Notes under the pieces: model-generated
The model's database searches: none
The model's input: the letters and a program-made list of their open reading frames with translations, nothing else
What the model was told of the DNA's origin: nothing
In this document: piece by piece, positions 46,201 through 58,684 of the stretch
Layout of the letters: every line of letters begins with the position of its first letter
Numbering within the stretch: position 1 is the first letter of the stretch
DNA from: Austropuccinia psidii
Taxonomy: Eukaryota > Basidiomycota > Pucciniomycetes > Pucciniales > Sphaerophragmiaceae
Reading direction: 5' to 3'
Assembly: GCA_023105745.1 (NCBI GenBank)
Contig: JALGQZ010000003.1
Span: 76,172,696 to 76,236,695, forward strand
Length of the DNA stretch: 64,000 nucleotides
Position numbers and translations under genes: made by a program

Positions 46201-49200
46201 AGGTTCTGTTTAAGTCTGTAACACTTACTCCTTCTATTGGAATTTGTGGTGAAGCTTCTTCTGGCACATAAGCAGGGTTATCAATATTATTTAGTAATGG
46301 CCATCTGCTTAGTCCATCTGCATTCTTATGAATATTCCCATCCTTATGAACAATGGTCATATTGCCTCTGTATTCTTGTATGGCTATTTGCCATCTGAGC
46401 ATATGTCTGTTGGGTGTTTTCATGTTCAAAAGTGATTTGACAGCTGTACAATCTGTCATCACTTCAAAAACACATCCCTCTAAGAAGTAGTTCAATTTCT
46501 CTAAGGCCCAGACAAGCCATAGACATTCAATCTGACTTGCTCAATATCTGGCTTCAGTAGGTTTGATTTGCCTGGATATGAAACATATGGGTCCTTCTAC
46601 AGGTTTATCATTTATGATCTGAACTTGGTGAAGTGCAGCACCTAGTCCAACCCCTGATGCATCAATATACAGTTTGAAAGGCAATTTAAGGTCTGGAATC
46701 AGTAAGAGTGGAGCAGTGGTCAAGGCTTCTCTTAGAGACTCAAAAGCTTTGACTTTGTCAACAGTCATTTCAAATACTGTGTCTTTGTCACATAACTTAA
46801 AAAGTGGTCTTGCTATGGATGCAAAATCTTTAATGTGTTGCCTGTAATATCCTGCAAAACCTGAGAATGACTAAATTTCCTTCTTATTCTGAGGCATGGG
46901 TTTTAGCAATACTGATTCAACTTTGCTTTTGCCAATTCCAAGGGACAAACCAGATACAACATGTCCTAGTGCTTTAAGCTCCTTGAATCCAAAATGACCT
47001 TTCTTCAAGGAGATTTCCATGTTGATTGATTGAATTTTTGTCAAAACTCTGGACAATCTGAACATGTGCTCTTCCCAAGTCTTGGAACAGACAATAATGT
47101 CATCAATGTCAATGATTAACCATCCCTCTGAGAGTTCTTCACGGAAAATTTCATTCATCATTCTTTGGAAGTGTGAAGGTGCATTTTTAATACCAAAGGG
47201 CATCCTCAAGTATTCATACACTCCACAATGAACTATAACTCTCAAGTATTTTCTTGCTCTTGGTGTCGCCACATTTTGATGGAATCCTTTAAGGACATCC
47301 ATAGTGGTTATATAAACTGCTTGAGATATTTGAGTAAGGGCAATTTGGATTTTTGGTATTGGGTATCTGTCTGGGAAAGTGTAAGTGTTCAGAGCTCTAA
47401 AGTCCCCAACCATTCTGGATTTTCCATTATGCCACGCCACTATGACTGGTGTAGTTATTTCTACTTCTTCATTGTGGCCTACTTTTCTCATTACACCAAG
47501 GTTAAGAAGTTCTCTGATATGAATTTCTAGAGCTTCCCTTGACTTTGGACTTGCTGGATAAGCAGGTCTTCTTAAGAGTGGTTGATAAGGTCTCTCAATG
47601 TTAAGAATGATGTCAACTTCATGGCCAATAATTGCTCCTAGAGGTTCTTTGTCTGTAGGAAATACTACTCTGTGGTCATACAAAAGGGAAGAAAGTTCAT
47701 TTTCTTGTTTATCAGTCAGATGAAGGCTTATTTCAGCCTCATTTAACTGTTCAGACTTGAATTTCCCTAACTCTAAGTTGACTGGTGATACTTTGTTTAC
47801 TCTAATTTGTCTTTTAAATGGTAAAAAGGCAAGTTTTTGGCGCTTATTGTCTCCAATAGTAAAGTATCTGTCTTTGTTATTATGCAAATCTATCCCATAC
47901 ATGATTAAATAGTCATTTCCCAATATAAAATGGGTACTAGAGCAATTTTCCATAACAACAAATTCAACTGTGATTCTTGGATTCCCATTTATGTGTGGGA
48001 ATATGACATTGGTCTCAAAGATTCCTAATGCTTTCATTGGGTTACTTGCATTGTTGAATTTTATACCATCAATTGGTAACAATTGGTCTTCAAAATTTGG
48101 TACACAAGTCTTAAGAAAAGATTTTCCAACACAAGAGCAGCAGGCTCCTGGGTCAAGCAAAAGTTTGGTGGGCCTGTTGTCAATCACCACCTCTGCTATA
48201 CAGGAGTTACCAGCTGTATAACCTTTTCCTCTGTTTGGTTTTGTCTTCATAAGTTGTGCATATTGAACTTTTGATAAATCAACTTGACCATTTGCCAATT
48301 GTGGTAAGTGGGAATAAGATTCCATGATGTCAAAAGTGGCGTTGATATTTTCTATATCTTTTGAAGATCCAGAAAAGATGGATGACTTATCATCTGAATT
48401 GTCTTCAATTATGTCTTCTTTTTCAACATCTGGTTCCTTTTCAATGTCAATCTCATTGATTTTCCCCCTTTTTGGACATGTATTGGCTAAATGGGTGATG
48501 CTTTGGCAAATATGGCATTTTCTGACTGTATCTGCAGATTTATATTTAATATTACCAGAATTTTCTTTGGGGTTTTGGGCCACAGAATCCTTCCAAGGTG
48601 TATTAAAACTTGTTTTGAGATTCACCCTACTAGAACCAATTTTGGCTCTTGTGGTTACTTCTTCTAGTATATTGATAATATCCTCTGCTGAAGATTGCTC
48701 AGTAGTCCTGCTTTTTATAGGATGCTCTAAGTCACCTCCACATTGTCTCAGAATTTTTCTCTGGATCATAAATTCTGACATCTCAGGATATAATGCTGTT
48801 AATCTGTCCTTTTGTTGGAAAAATAATGGTAAAGCTTTGTCTTTATCAGCATTAAATTTGGCAGATTCAAAGGCTGTTTAAACTTTAAACCTCCAAGAAT
48901 CATTTGCCCATTTGTTGATGATTTGGCTTTTACACCAATTCCAACTCTGGTGTCCATGTGCATGTCTTATTTTGATGTACCATCTGTGAGCTGATCTGGT
49001 AAACAAGGTGTTAAACCTGGCTGTTACCAATCTGTCTGGTAATTCAAAATCCTCTTTGATCATGTCAATACCTCTAATGAATTCCATATGGTCATACTCT
49101 CCTTCACCACTGAAGTGAGGCCATTCTTTAAGTTTTGAAACTTCTTTCAAGAGTGCTTGGCCCATTGATGGTTCCAAGTTATGAAAAGAGGTGGATGATT

Positions 49201-50572
49201 CATTTTTTAATTGTGAATTATCAGCATCCGATACTTGTGAATTTGGAATTCTTGTGCCCTCATTTTGATTTAGAGGTGTAGACATTCTTGGTAAGGTGTT
49301 CAGTATTTGTTCAATGTCATTCATTTTACGGTTGCTACACCTTTGGGAATTTCTGTATTCATGTTGGAAGCTTTGTATTAAATTTATTACTTCAATTTTA
49401 TACTTGTCTTCCTTATGTGTCAGTTCTTGCCATAACTCTGTCTGTCTTGTATTATCAGCAGTGACTTGATTCAATTTCATTGATAATTTTGATATTTCTT
49501 CTTGTGAAGCATCAAAACACTTACCCAAGGCAATGGTGTATGTATTTACTTCAGTAAATGAATTTGAAATGTCATCAAGGACTTTCTTGTTATCTGTCTT
49601 GATAATATTTATGGCTTGTTTAATTCTTGTTTCAATTATGTCATCAATATTGAATTTAGAATATTTATCTGTTAATTCTTTAATAATGGCAGATTGTTCA
49701 TTTATTTTATTGTTAGAAGAATTATCATTATTGGAGTTTTTAATTCTTAAAACTTTTTCAAAACACATAAGTGTTTCATTAATTTGGCACAGACTCAGGT
49801 TGTTTTTTTTAATGTTGTTACAAATGGTTTCATTTTTATCAGAAAGATGTTTTTTCACGTCATTTATAGCATCATACAACTCTGGGATGGAATCAAATAT
49901 ATCAGAAATCATTTCTGGAATCTTAATCTGGCTTCCTCCTTCTTCTGTAATTCCATCATGGTTCTGGCCATCTGGAATACATTTTCCATGGCATCCTTCT
50001 GAATCTTTGGAATCCTGTAGCCTTGGCTGTAAGCGTTTGGGGCTGGTGCCTTCCCTTTGCCCTTGTTTGGAGCTTGTGGCTGCTTTTTCACATTGGAATT
50101 GCTGCTGCTGGCCACTGGGGCTGTTTTTGGCACTGGTTTGGGTGGTGAAGGGTTGTTTTTCCTCCATTCTCGTGTCAAAAGCATCATGTTTTTCTTCTCC
50201 ATCAATGGATGCCATCCATTGAGCAATTTGCAAGTGTTGGGATGGCCCAGGAATTCTCTTACTGTCAGGTAAGAATTCATGCAATTCTTCCACAGGTCTG
50301 CAAGAATCTGGTACTCCTTGAATTGAAGTGCATTGTTTTATGCACTGTGGCTGGCTTTGTATATGTCCACAGAGGCTTGTTGTGGCAGTGTCAGCTCTTT
50401 TTGAAGGTAAAATAGTATTATCAGCTTCAGAATGACCCAATTTAGTTGTTTGGAAGTCATCAACTGACCCTTTTCCTTCTGTACCTGATTGGCCTCTGCC
50501 ATAATCACATCTATTACCTTTTTGGCAGCTGCTTGAGGGGTTGTAGCTGGCTCCTGACCTGTTTGAAGGCAT
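43236..50572 (-). pseudogene. Gag-Pol of C2, multiply broken
   Basis: Same domain order as C1. Damage: TAA at 48878 (GAA in C1), TAG at 46871 (CAG in C1), TGA at 46541 (GGA in C1), a 28-nt deletion near 46066 that shifts the frame between RNase H and integrase, and the solo LTR at 43546-44983, which splits the region after the GPF motif. The RT motif is DIDD (47099-47110), Tyr changed to Asp. Zinc knuckle CHICQSITHLANTC is intact. The protease is LLLDPGACCSC, again DPG as in C1. The base missing from C1 near 17705 is present here. The chromodomain end (43508-43236) is open. Confidence 0.92.
43546..44983 (-). mobile_element. Solo family-A LTR inserted in C2
   Basis: 1438-bp family-A LTR with intact ends (TGTCAGGATG...GGCTGACA) and a perfect 5-bp duplication GTTCT (43541-43545 and 44984-44988). 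In C1 the uninterrupted site reads GCTAAGTTCTTCAG (near 15857-15870). This is the product of LTR-LTR recombination of a full family-A element that had entered C2. Confidence 0.96.
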
Positions 50573-50899
50573 AATTATGGTTTAAAATGGCTTAAATATA
50601 GTATTTTTACATCAAAAAACTTACTATTGGCCAAATTCTGAGCTTTATGAAGAGTATTACTTATGTCCAAGTTAATCAATTCAGAAGATATTGGTTCAGG
50701 TTGATTATTTTGAGTCACAATAACAGTACTATTATGGTCCGAATTAATAGTGCTTGCAGGAACAATGCTGGTGACTGTTGAGGCTATTTCAATGTTTTCT
50801 TGTCTTACCACGTTGTCAGACACTAAAATTAATGAAAAAGCCAATTAATTAAGTAAAAAAAGGTTATTTCAAAAAGGAAATAAAAATATAAGCCTCACT
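49909..50899 (-). pseudogene. C2 spliced ORF1, one stop
   Basis: Same exon plan as C1: upstream exon ending in A at 50899, 50822-50625, 50558-49909, with identical exon lengths (198 and 650 nt) and the same donors GTGAGG and GTAAGT. The A|TG start junction is kept although the base before the A differs (C here, A in C1). A TAA at 50338 (where C1 has a Tyr codon in SAYNN) breaks the frame. The C-terminal 124 codons stay open and close to C1. Confidence 0.6.
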
Positions 50900-51027
50900 G
50901 ATAATATGAAAAAAATTATTTTTTATGGATTTTTTGTATTATAAGTATTTTTTATATGTTTTTAAATTTTTCAATATAAGAAAAAAGATTTGAAAAGAGT
51001 AAAAAAAATATTTCACAGGTAAAATAT

Positions 51028-51045
51028 CACGGCTGAGCCCCCAAA
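51028..51045 (-). other. Primer-binding-like site, C2
   Basis: Minus strand TTTGGGGGCTCAGCCGTG; one change from C1. Confidence 0.55.
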
Positions 51046-52860
51046 TGTAAGGTGTGGATATGAAACTTTGATTAAAAATCAAGTACTTTTCCTGTCCTCA
51101 AAATTTGTATAAGGTAAAAAATCAATTAAAAATAGTAAAGATATCATTTTTAAGAGAAAACACGCCAATTTTATTGTTTATAACCTTATTAGTATAAAGC
51201 AATAATATTATAAAAATTTATTGTTTTACCAACAATAAAAATTTATCCAAAAAATACTCTACAAGAGATATTTTAAGGCTACAAAAGAAATTTCTTCAAG
51301 AGCAATTTCAATTGGAATTAATTGAGCAAAGAACTGAAAGCAATTCATTAAAGAACAAAGTCTTTAAAAATAATATTAAAGAGAAAACACGCCCAAAAGT
51401 GACCAGAGTGAATTTGGAAACAAAGTGACAAAGTTTACAGTGATGAAAGGTGCTTTAATTCACTTTTGGGGTGGTTCAGGGGTAAAAATGATTATAAGAG
51501 TCACAAACAATGATTATAATGATTTTTTCACGTGGTTGAAAGGTTTAAAGATATAAGACAGGTGGCTGGAATCTTTTATTGATTGGTTTAACAATGTTTA
51601 AACTAATTATAAAAGGAAAAGATTCTAACATGAAGAGAAAAGTGAGGCAAAGAAGACATTTTTTTATAGCCATCAATTCTCTTACTCCAAAAGTAGAATT
51701 TACTCTTGTCAGTCGTGAAAAACAGTCTGACAACAGAAAAGCCAATTATGGCATCATTGAACCCTGGTTTAGACCAAAAAAAGGGCTGGTTTAAGCCATT
51801 TTTAGCCATTTTAGACCCTTAAATCAGCCATTACTATAGCAATACCAGGCCTAGAGCCTTCAAAACACGTCAGATTGTGTGTCAGAGGCGTAGAAACCAG
51901 TTAAAGGCGTTTTTACAATGATTGTTTCATCTTAAGGGTAGTTTCACCCTCTTGGCAACAGCTAAAACTACCCCAGTTGATATCAAAACCTCGTCATCAA
52001 TTGAGTCCACAGACCCTGTAACTCAATTCCAGGCCAAAAGTGATGAATCTTTGCGTGAATTTTGACACCCCATGCCTTTCAGCAAGGATTTTGGGGGTCT
52101 AGCTCCCCCTTAGAGCTGGAGTTCCTTTTCCCCCCCAAATTTAATATTTCCAATTTATTTTTCCTTTAATTCCTCATCATGTATTATACTTATAATTTAC
52201 ATATGTAATTCAATTCAATTGTACAGTACAATACAGTAATAATTGACACTTCATATGTAAATCAAAGTTCACTTATGTAATAAACGCACACATTTTGACA
52301 TTTCAATTGAATTCAATTGAAAATACTTCAATTCCGCATAACTTCTAAACTAAGCACAACACCTCATTTTTAACACAAAAATTGATGGTTAACACCACAT
52401 GTGGTGTGAATTAAATTATGGTTTTGAGGATTTTCAACTTTTTTATTGAAAATACTAAAAACTTAATTTAAGATTATTTAGAGTTCAGTTACAAGAATTT
52501 CACTCAGTGGTGACCCCACCTCATGTTTTATGAGGAATCCAATAGTGAAATGATTTCTCTGTATTTATTTATTGGATAAAAAGCTATAATAATTTTTATT
52601 TAACTTTTTTCCAAATTTATTTATTTTTTCACAATTTTGTTAAAATTTCATTTTTACTTAATTTTTTCAAGTATAAATGTAATTTTATACTTACAAAATT
52701 TAATGTATTATTATTTTTAAATTGTAATTAATTTTTTATTTTTAATATAATTTTATATTTATATTTTAATAATATAAGTAAATTTCTTTTATTTATATCA
52801 ATATGTTATTTTTTGTATTTGTGGTCGTTTGGGTATATGAAATTACCTCTAAGGCTCACA
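51046..52860 (-). repeat. 5' LTR of C2
   Basis: 1815 bp, about 22 bp shorter than its partner through small gaps, mostly in the AT-rich end. Followed by GAATC. Confidence 0.95.
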
Positions 52861-53005
52861 GAATCAATGTTTGGAATCAAAATGGAATCAAATGTTTGCA
52901 AAATTTGCTCTCAACCACTGGAACTATTTACACCAAGAAGGAGAATTGAAAATATTCTTGATAAATCCAAAGTAAAATACACATATTAATAAGTCTATAA
53001 TACTA

Positions 53006-53368
53006 ATGCACTGGTTCAGTGGGAAACAAGAGGATCTTAAAAATGATAAATTGGTTCCTGAAGCACTTTCAAAAAAATCCGTTCAAAACCAGAAATCAAG
53101 GTGGGATAAAAGATTATGTTTTTACTTTATTTGTGATAGATTTTTACATCAATTAATGTTATTTAATATTCAGTTGTCATCAAATCACTCAGAAAGATTA
53201 CTATCATTGAAAATTAATCAAGATGAAGCTTCCATATTTGATGAGCCACAATGCTGCTCTAATACTGAAGATGAAAATGGATCATTAATAAAACGAAAGT
53301 CCTCTTGGAGGTTAGATTTATTCTCAAATTTAGCAAGTCAATTAGATGCTTTATTAATTCAAAAGTAA
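53006..53368 (+). CDS. Hypothetical frame of 120 codons
   Basis: ATG-initiated frame of 120 codons, hydrophilic, with a stretch FYFICDRFLHQLMLFNIQL and an acidic middle. No family recognised, no second copy in the window and no clear intron. It lies 140 bp from the C2 insertion and may be a remnant of the gene or region C2 entered. Low confidence that it is expressed. Confidence 0.2.
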   Translation: MHWFSGKQEDLKNDKLVPEALSKKSVQNQKSRWDKRLCFYFICDRFLHQLMLFNIQLSSNHSERLLSLKINQDEASIFDEPQCCSNTEDENGSLIKRKSSWRLDLFSNLASQLDALLIQK

Positions 53369-53800
53369 ACTCAATAGAGTTCCAACTGTCTTGGAAAGTA
53401 GAAAAGTACAAAGTTGTATTTTTGAGAAAGAAGCCAAAGTTCCAATTGGACTTCCAGAAAATCTTTATTCAAATGAAATATTTCCAAGCTTACTAATGAT
53501 GAGAATCTAATGTTACAATCAAAGCAATGTATAGATATTCATCATTTACTTCAACTATCTGAAACCTAAAAAAATAATTCATGATTTTTCTATTGTTCCA
53601 ACAATCAATTTTTCCAATTCATGATCCACAGTACCTAAATGTCCAATGCTCAACCTGAAATGAAATGAAAATTGTTTAGCTACTAAAAAAGATAAATATT
53701 GGTTGAGTATAAACTATCTTACATCTGAAGGTGGTGTTTCTTCCCTCTAACTTGCTGAATATTCACCTCAATACTACCAACAGTTATCACCGGGGCGAAT
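53369..53800. other. AT-rich sequence, no gene seen
   Basis: Short frames only. Composition shifts sharply to CpG-rich at about 53790. Confidence 0.4.
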
Positions 53801-53804
53801 CTTG

Positions 53805-53910
53805 TGTCAATCGTTGGCGATTGACTTCACGTCAAGCAAATGTCAAGCAGGATAAAAGTCGAGCTCACGTCAAGCGAAAATCAAGCGAACGTCGAGCACA
53901 CGTCACAATC
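53805..53910. repeat. Short degenerate repeat of GTCAAGC/GTCGAGC units
   Basis: About seven copies of a GTC(A/G)AGC core, several preceded by CAC, spaced 8-18 bp (CACGTCAAGCAAATGTCAAG and similar). CpG density is far higher than in the flanking DNA. Confidence 0.6.
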
Positions 53911-54119
53911 TGGTCTTACACCAAATCCTGTGACATCCAATATAATATTGGTTCCCCTGTGCCTTCAACTCAGATTCCTCACCACCTGATCATCCCACAA
54001 CCGTCCAATGATTGGTAAAAATTACACCAGACCCGCCTGTTTGCACACACACACATCAAAGATGTCCTTCAGCCAGTCTTGATGTAGGCGGGGGGTTTGA
54101 CTTCACCAGGTCATCCATG

Positions 54120-54312
54120 AAGTGTGCGTGTGCATGCGCGGGGGCGGGTGCGTTTGCGTGTGCATTGGCATGTGCGAGTGGGTTTGCATGTGCATTGGCG
54201 TGTGCGGGTGGGTTTGCGTGTGCATTGGCGTGTGCGGGTGGGTGTGCGTGTGCATTGGCGTGTGCGGGTGCATGGGCGTGTGCATTGGCGCATGCGGGTG
54301 TGGGTACGCAAA
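54120..54312. repeat. 30-bp minisatellite, about five to six units
   Basis: Tandem units of 30 bp, each built as GTGCATTGGCGTGTGC followed by GGGTGGGTTTGCGT, with edge variation. The period is a multiple of three, so frames on both strands stay open (Ala/Cys-rich, Val/Arg-rich, His/Thr-rich). I do not regard these as genes. Confidence 0.9.
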
Positions 54313-54567
54313 AGCCAATTCCGCTTCCAACATGATGATGGCGCAGTTAGAAATTTTGGATGCTGTGAAGGGTGAGTGTGTGGGTCATTTGATCATTGGA
54401 CTTGGCTTATTCACACTGTACCCAATGTCAAAATAGTAAGTTCTTTGTGGCAATGTGAAATAATGGGCTTTGCTTGTCACAATGGCATGTCTCTGTCACT
54501 AAATTTTGAGGCAATTATTTCACTAGAAAAATTGCTATTGAATCTGAGAGATTTGCATTTTTGTAGA
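54313..54567. other. Intergenic sequence, no feature seen
   Basis: Between the minisatellite and the end of the transposase gene. No terminal inverted repeat was recognised here. Confidence 0.4.
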
Positions 54568-57500
54568 CTAAATATCATGAAATAACGGCTTTATCATTAC
54601 AAGCAGTCCACATGACAGAGCTTTGTTATCATACAATCCACAGTTACCTTCTATTTCTTCTTCTGATATAATCAAGTGTCCATCATCAAAACCAACAGCT
54701 TTATAAATATTGAGATACGGCCAATCTGGTAAGAAATTCACATCAATCTTCAAAGTTTTTAAGATCAGAAAGTTATTCTTCAGTATGCTAGATGGCTCAG
54801 AGACTTTAAAAATGCTATTAATAATACCAAATTGTCGTGAGTTGCCCCTCAGAAAACATATCACACTGTTGCTGACATTTTTGGATTCAGTTGAAAATAT
54901 ATTGTTCCCAATATTAATGTTTGAAACTGGAAAATACCAAGGTGAGACAATCCTTGAAGTGGGAGGACTTGTGGGTTGCACGGTAGTGTCTAAGCTGATC
55001 CAATCAACTATTTCCCTTGTTGCATGAAAATTCTGTAAGTACTCAACCAGGCAATCATAATTTTCTTGGTCATGGCGGGATGGTTTGTTATATTTATGGT
55101 CATTGAACAGGGCAGGTGGCTGTGATTCGAAAAGCTGTTTTATTTCACATGGCACGGATGGGGATTTCAGGAGAACGGAAAAGTTGGAACATCGACAGAT
55201 ATGTTGAAGTAAGGTTTTATCTATATCATCTATTCAGAGTTGCAAAAAGTTAGTCTTATTCAGTTCAGGTGTTTAATCAATGTGAATATATTGATCTTAT
55301 TAATTGACGTACATATCTTGTTATTTGTTGGCATCTTTGCAAATACTCCAATCAAGCGCTCATAACCCCATGTGGCTGAGGCTTGTGCTGGGCCCCAACG
55401 TTGGAAGAGTTCGGGAATATGATCAGCAAAATGATGATTTGGTTTACTTTTCTGTTTTGGGAACAGGTGTTGATTGGAAAGGCGGAATTTTTTCCAATGT
55501 TCAGCAAATGCAGTCGCATCATCTAAAACAGTCCAGCTTGTGGCGATGTTGATAGCACTAATCAAATGGAATGTATTCTTGGCTAGTTCATTTGCAAGTT
55601 CTTCTGACTGACCCATTTTTCTTTGAGTGTTGGCAGATTGGTGTGCATCTAATGACATCTGTTGACTGAGCATTAGAAATGGAATATAGACCTTATATAA
55701 GAGAGCCCATTCAGCGGCTTTTAAGCTACCATGAGCGGGGGAACCCATGTTGCGAGGTACTCTTGTCCATGATGAGGGAATTATTGTCTCAGATATGATT
55801 TGATGGAGATGCTCAAGAGCCTCACCCTTTATCTGGCGATCACTCAGTGCAGTGATATCCAATTCAGAGGGGATTTCAGAAGTGGGGATGTAATCGGCAT
55901 CAAATGAAGGAATCTCCGCAGAACCACTAGATGGATGTTCTGTGTTAGGGGTGGGCATTGGGAAGTAGTTTTTTCGGGTGGAAGTAGTGGGGAGTGGCTC
56001 ATTTATTATTTTTGCTGCGTCTCTTCTCAGGGAGCGGGCCTCTCTCAATGTTATTTTATCAAGAGAGCTGTTGGAGGTCTTGGAATCTGAGTCTGAACTG
56101 TTGGTGTCATTGGATTTCCTGCGGGACCTGAAGTAAATTTTTGATTTGGACTCTGGAATGCACAATTTGAAAGTTGCATGATCCTTCAAAATTCCAAGTA
56201 TTAAATTATGCATCATGTCAAGATTAACCATTCTGGTTGCATCCCAATATGGAAGGTCTTCCAAAATTGAATATCGCACTCCATACTCAGAGAAAATTGC
56301 TTGTCTTTGTTGTGGGGTTGCCCGAAGCCATTTGGCAATGGTTGATTTATGACTTTGGTATGAGCGCGTGTAGCAAAATTGAGGACCAATTTCTTCAATT
56401 TGAGCTTTGTGAATGGTGCAAAAATTACAAAAGTGGTTTCCTGAATGGGAAATAAATCCAGTAAGCTTGCGCATGGCAACCACATCCGCAATGGCTGTGA
56501 GGATGGCAACAGGGATAAAGGATTCTGATGGACCTGTTGAGGTGGGTGCAAAATGGTAACCTTGCCATAGCTCTTTGAGCTCGTTGATGAGTGGCATTAA
56601 TAGATAATTCAATTGAAGCGCAGTTGGCTCCTTCGGACAAGGGATGATTCCTGCAACATAGACATTCTCGGGCTTCAATCTTTCACTTGGGGGCAGATTA
56701 AGACAAATAAGCATGATAGGTCCAATGCTAGCCAACCGGGTTGACTTTCCATGTGCATTAAACCAGTCCACATATATGGAGAAGGCCAATGCACCAGGAA
56801 TGGACATGAATGGGGGGTCATGGATATTTCTAGTGCCAGTGAAGCGTCTCCAGACCAATCCATCCCAGAAGTCACGTTCTGGGGAATCTTCGGGAGTTTG
56901 GGATTGTTGATGTTGATGCAGAATGTCCATAATTCCAGCCCGCTGGAGAAATCTGGCAAGCCAATTTTTGAATGGTTGATAAATGAAATTTTTTGTTGGT
57001 ATAAATTTTTGCTTCATGTTGGTTGTGTTTTGGGTGTGGAGTTCAGATGCATAGATGAATTTGCCTAATGATTGTGTGCAAGGGGGATCATGATCATTTG
57101 GGTCATTATGGCGTTGACAGTGGGGTTGGTCAGTTGTGACTGATTCAGTAAGGCCATTAAGAGAGAAACATTGAGGAAAACATATATAGTTTTGAATCAC
57201 TGGCTCCAATTGGAGATGTTCAAATATGGTACTCAGATCTTGAGGTATATGGAATGCAGGAGCGGGGGGACCAGCTGAGCTTGAGATACTGGACTTGATC
57301 AGCAGGTTCAGGGAGGGGTTGAGTATGCGTGAAGCCCTGCGGGGTAAATTATACCTTAATGATAGAATGGCAGATATTATCATTCCTAGGTCTTGTGGGG
57401 GAAGGGTTTGACTGCCACTATATGGTTTCTGTGCAGTTGAATTGAGACCCGCTGGAGTTGAGAAAGTGCTTTGGGTCAAACTTGAATAATCAGCTGGGAA

Positions 57501-57725
57501 GATTTGATCCAATAGAATTTGTGGGCACCCAGATCCTGATGCAGAAGTAGGGATGTTTGGAAGAGATTTGGGTGCAATGGTTGATTTGAGCTTTTTAATG
57601 TGCTGTTTATATTGGAAAGGTGTGAAGGCAACTCCTTGCCCATCACCCTCAGGGGAAGAGTGTTTTTGAGTTGAGCAGTGTTGACACATGCATATACGCA
57701 TTGAGGAATAGGGCCGGGTTGTCAT
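54568..57725 (-). CDS. Tnp2-like (CACTA-type) DNA transposase, two exons, 1024 aa
   Basis: Exons 57725-55313 and 55229-54568, joined over an 83-nt intron (donor GTACGT, branch GACTAAC, acceptor GAATAG), give 3075 nt with no stop. The N-terminus has Cys-rich CMCQHC (residues 12-17). The RNase H-like core shows DWFNAHGKS (~318, first Asp), a Cys pair HFCNFCTIHK (~435), and DMMHNLILGILKDH (~503), as in basidiomycete transposases of the Tnp2 family. The C-terminal part has HIPELFQRWGPAQASATWGYERLIG, typical of this family before its last domain. Splicing carries that region into the 54568-55229 exon. It would cut and join transposon ends in the nucleus. I found no matching terminal repeats, so the element's limits are unknown. 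The reading frame is undamaged. Confidence 0.82.
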
Positions 57726-58684
57726 TGTTGCAGGAATTGGGAGTATGGTTGGTTTGTGTATAAATATCTATGGTTGATGTGAAAGTGTTTAGGAGTGTTA
57801 TTAATTGGAAATAAAATTCAGTGATTATTTATGAAGGTGGAGATGATTTGAGCCAGCTGAGGATTTTATCCCATTTGTAATGGTGCATGAGCTGCAGTGG
57901 ATAAAGTTTAACATGTCTCTTCTGGATGGCAGAATTGGTTAGGCGTTTAATTGGGTAAAATGCCATGCTGCTCAATGATCATACATATTCTAGTTTATTT
58001 ACACATTGTGATAGTGCGGGTTTGACAATTGAGGGGGTCCATTAGTGAAGTGTTACCATTGAATTGAGGGGATTAACATTTAATCCATGTACGCTGGCAC
58101 GCCATTGTACATGGTTTAAACCTTATTACAGACATAACTATATAACTCTATTACATAACGGGTTGGAGTGCAGCTAAAGTCTTGGTATTTGGTTTGAGTG
58201 CGGCGGGCTTTGAATCAGTTGGAATGTGATTTGGATTGTCTTGCCTTTCGTGAAAAGGTGATGTCTCTTTTGTGGGTAAATCCTTCATGAATATACCCCT
58301 TTACAGATGTACAATGTTGTGGAATTTCAATGCATATATTGGCAGTTTGGATAATTCACAAAATGTGACAATGGGGAGGCGGAAATGTTACCAAATATGA
58401 TTACTTATGGATGATGGGTCCCCTTTCAGATCAAGGAAATATCACATTATATGCTGGTAGGCCGTGCAGGGTGGTTTCCGACAAAAGCGGAGGAGCTCAA
58501 GAGGAGGCAGGGAGGATTCTCCTCAAAAGAGTCTTATCCGACTTCCACAAAACACTTAGTTCCAACTATTCATAGAATTTCTCTATTCTAAATTTGAAAA
58601 GATTTCATCTCATATCACTCTATTTTATCATAATACTGAGGTGTTTTATCTAGTTAAAAATATTAGTGTACTTTTTTGGCCCTT
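57726..58684. promoter_or_regulatory. Divergent intergenic region
   Basis: About 960 bp between the start codons of the minus-strand transposase and the plus-strand gene. No coding sequence, no obvious inverted repeat. It should contain both promoters; no specific motif could be assigned. Confidence 0.4.

Larger units (their letters stand above)
41376..52860 (-). mobile_element. Full-length family-C chromovirus copy C2, with a solo LTR inside
   Basis: Family-C element with LTRs 41376-43212 (1837 bp) and 51046-52860 (1815 bp), flanked by GAATC (41371-41375 and 52861-52865). Coding is on the minus strand. It carries a complete solo family-A LTR (43546-44983) in its integrase end. Polypurine tract beside 43212 and primer-binding-like block at 51028-51045. 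More decayed than C1. It sits in non-repeat DNA, not inside another element. Confidence 0.96.

Noticed and set aside
54012..54436. Ala/Cys-rich, Val/Arg-rich and His/Thr-rich frames across the minisatellite on both strands
   Set aside because: They exist only because the 30-bp unit is a multiple of three; no unique protein sequence is attached.
55304..57068. Several plus-strand frames inside the transposase region
   Set aside because: Antisense shadows of the long Tnp2 exon.
54400..58670. CACTA/TAGTG-like strings as transposon ends
   Set aside because: Several CACTA and TAGTG strings occur, but none could be paired into an inverted repeat longer than the five bases themselves.
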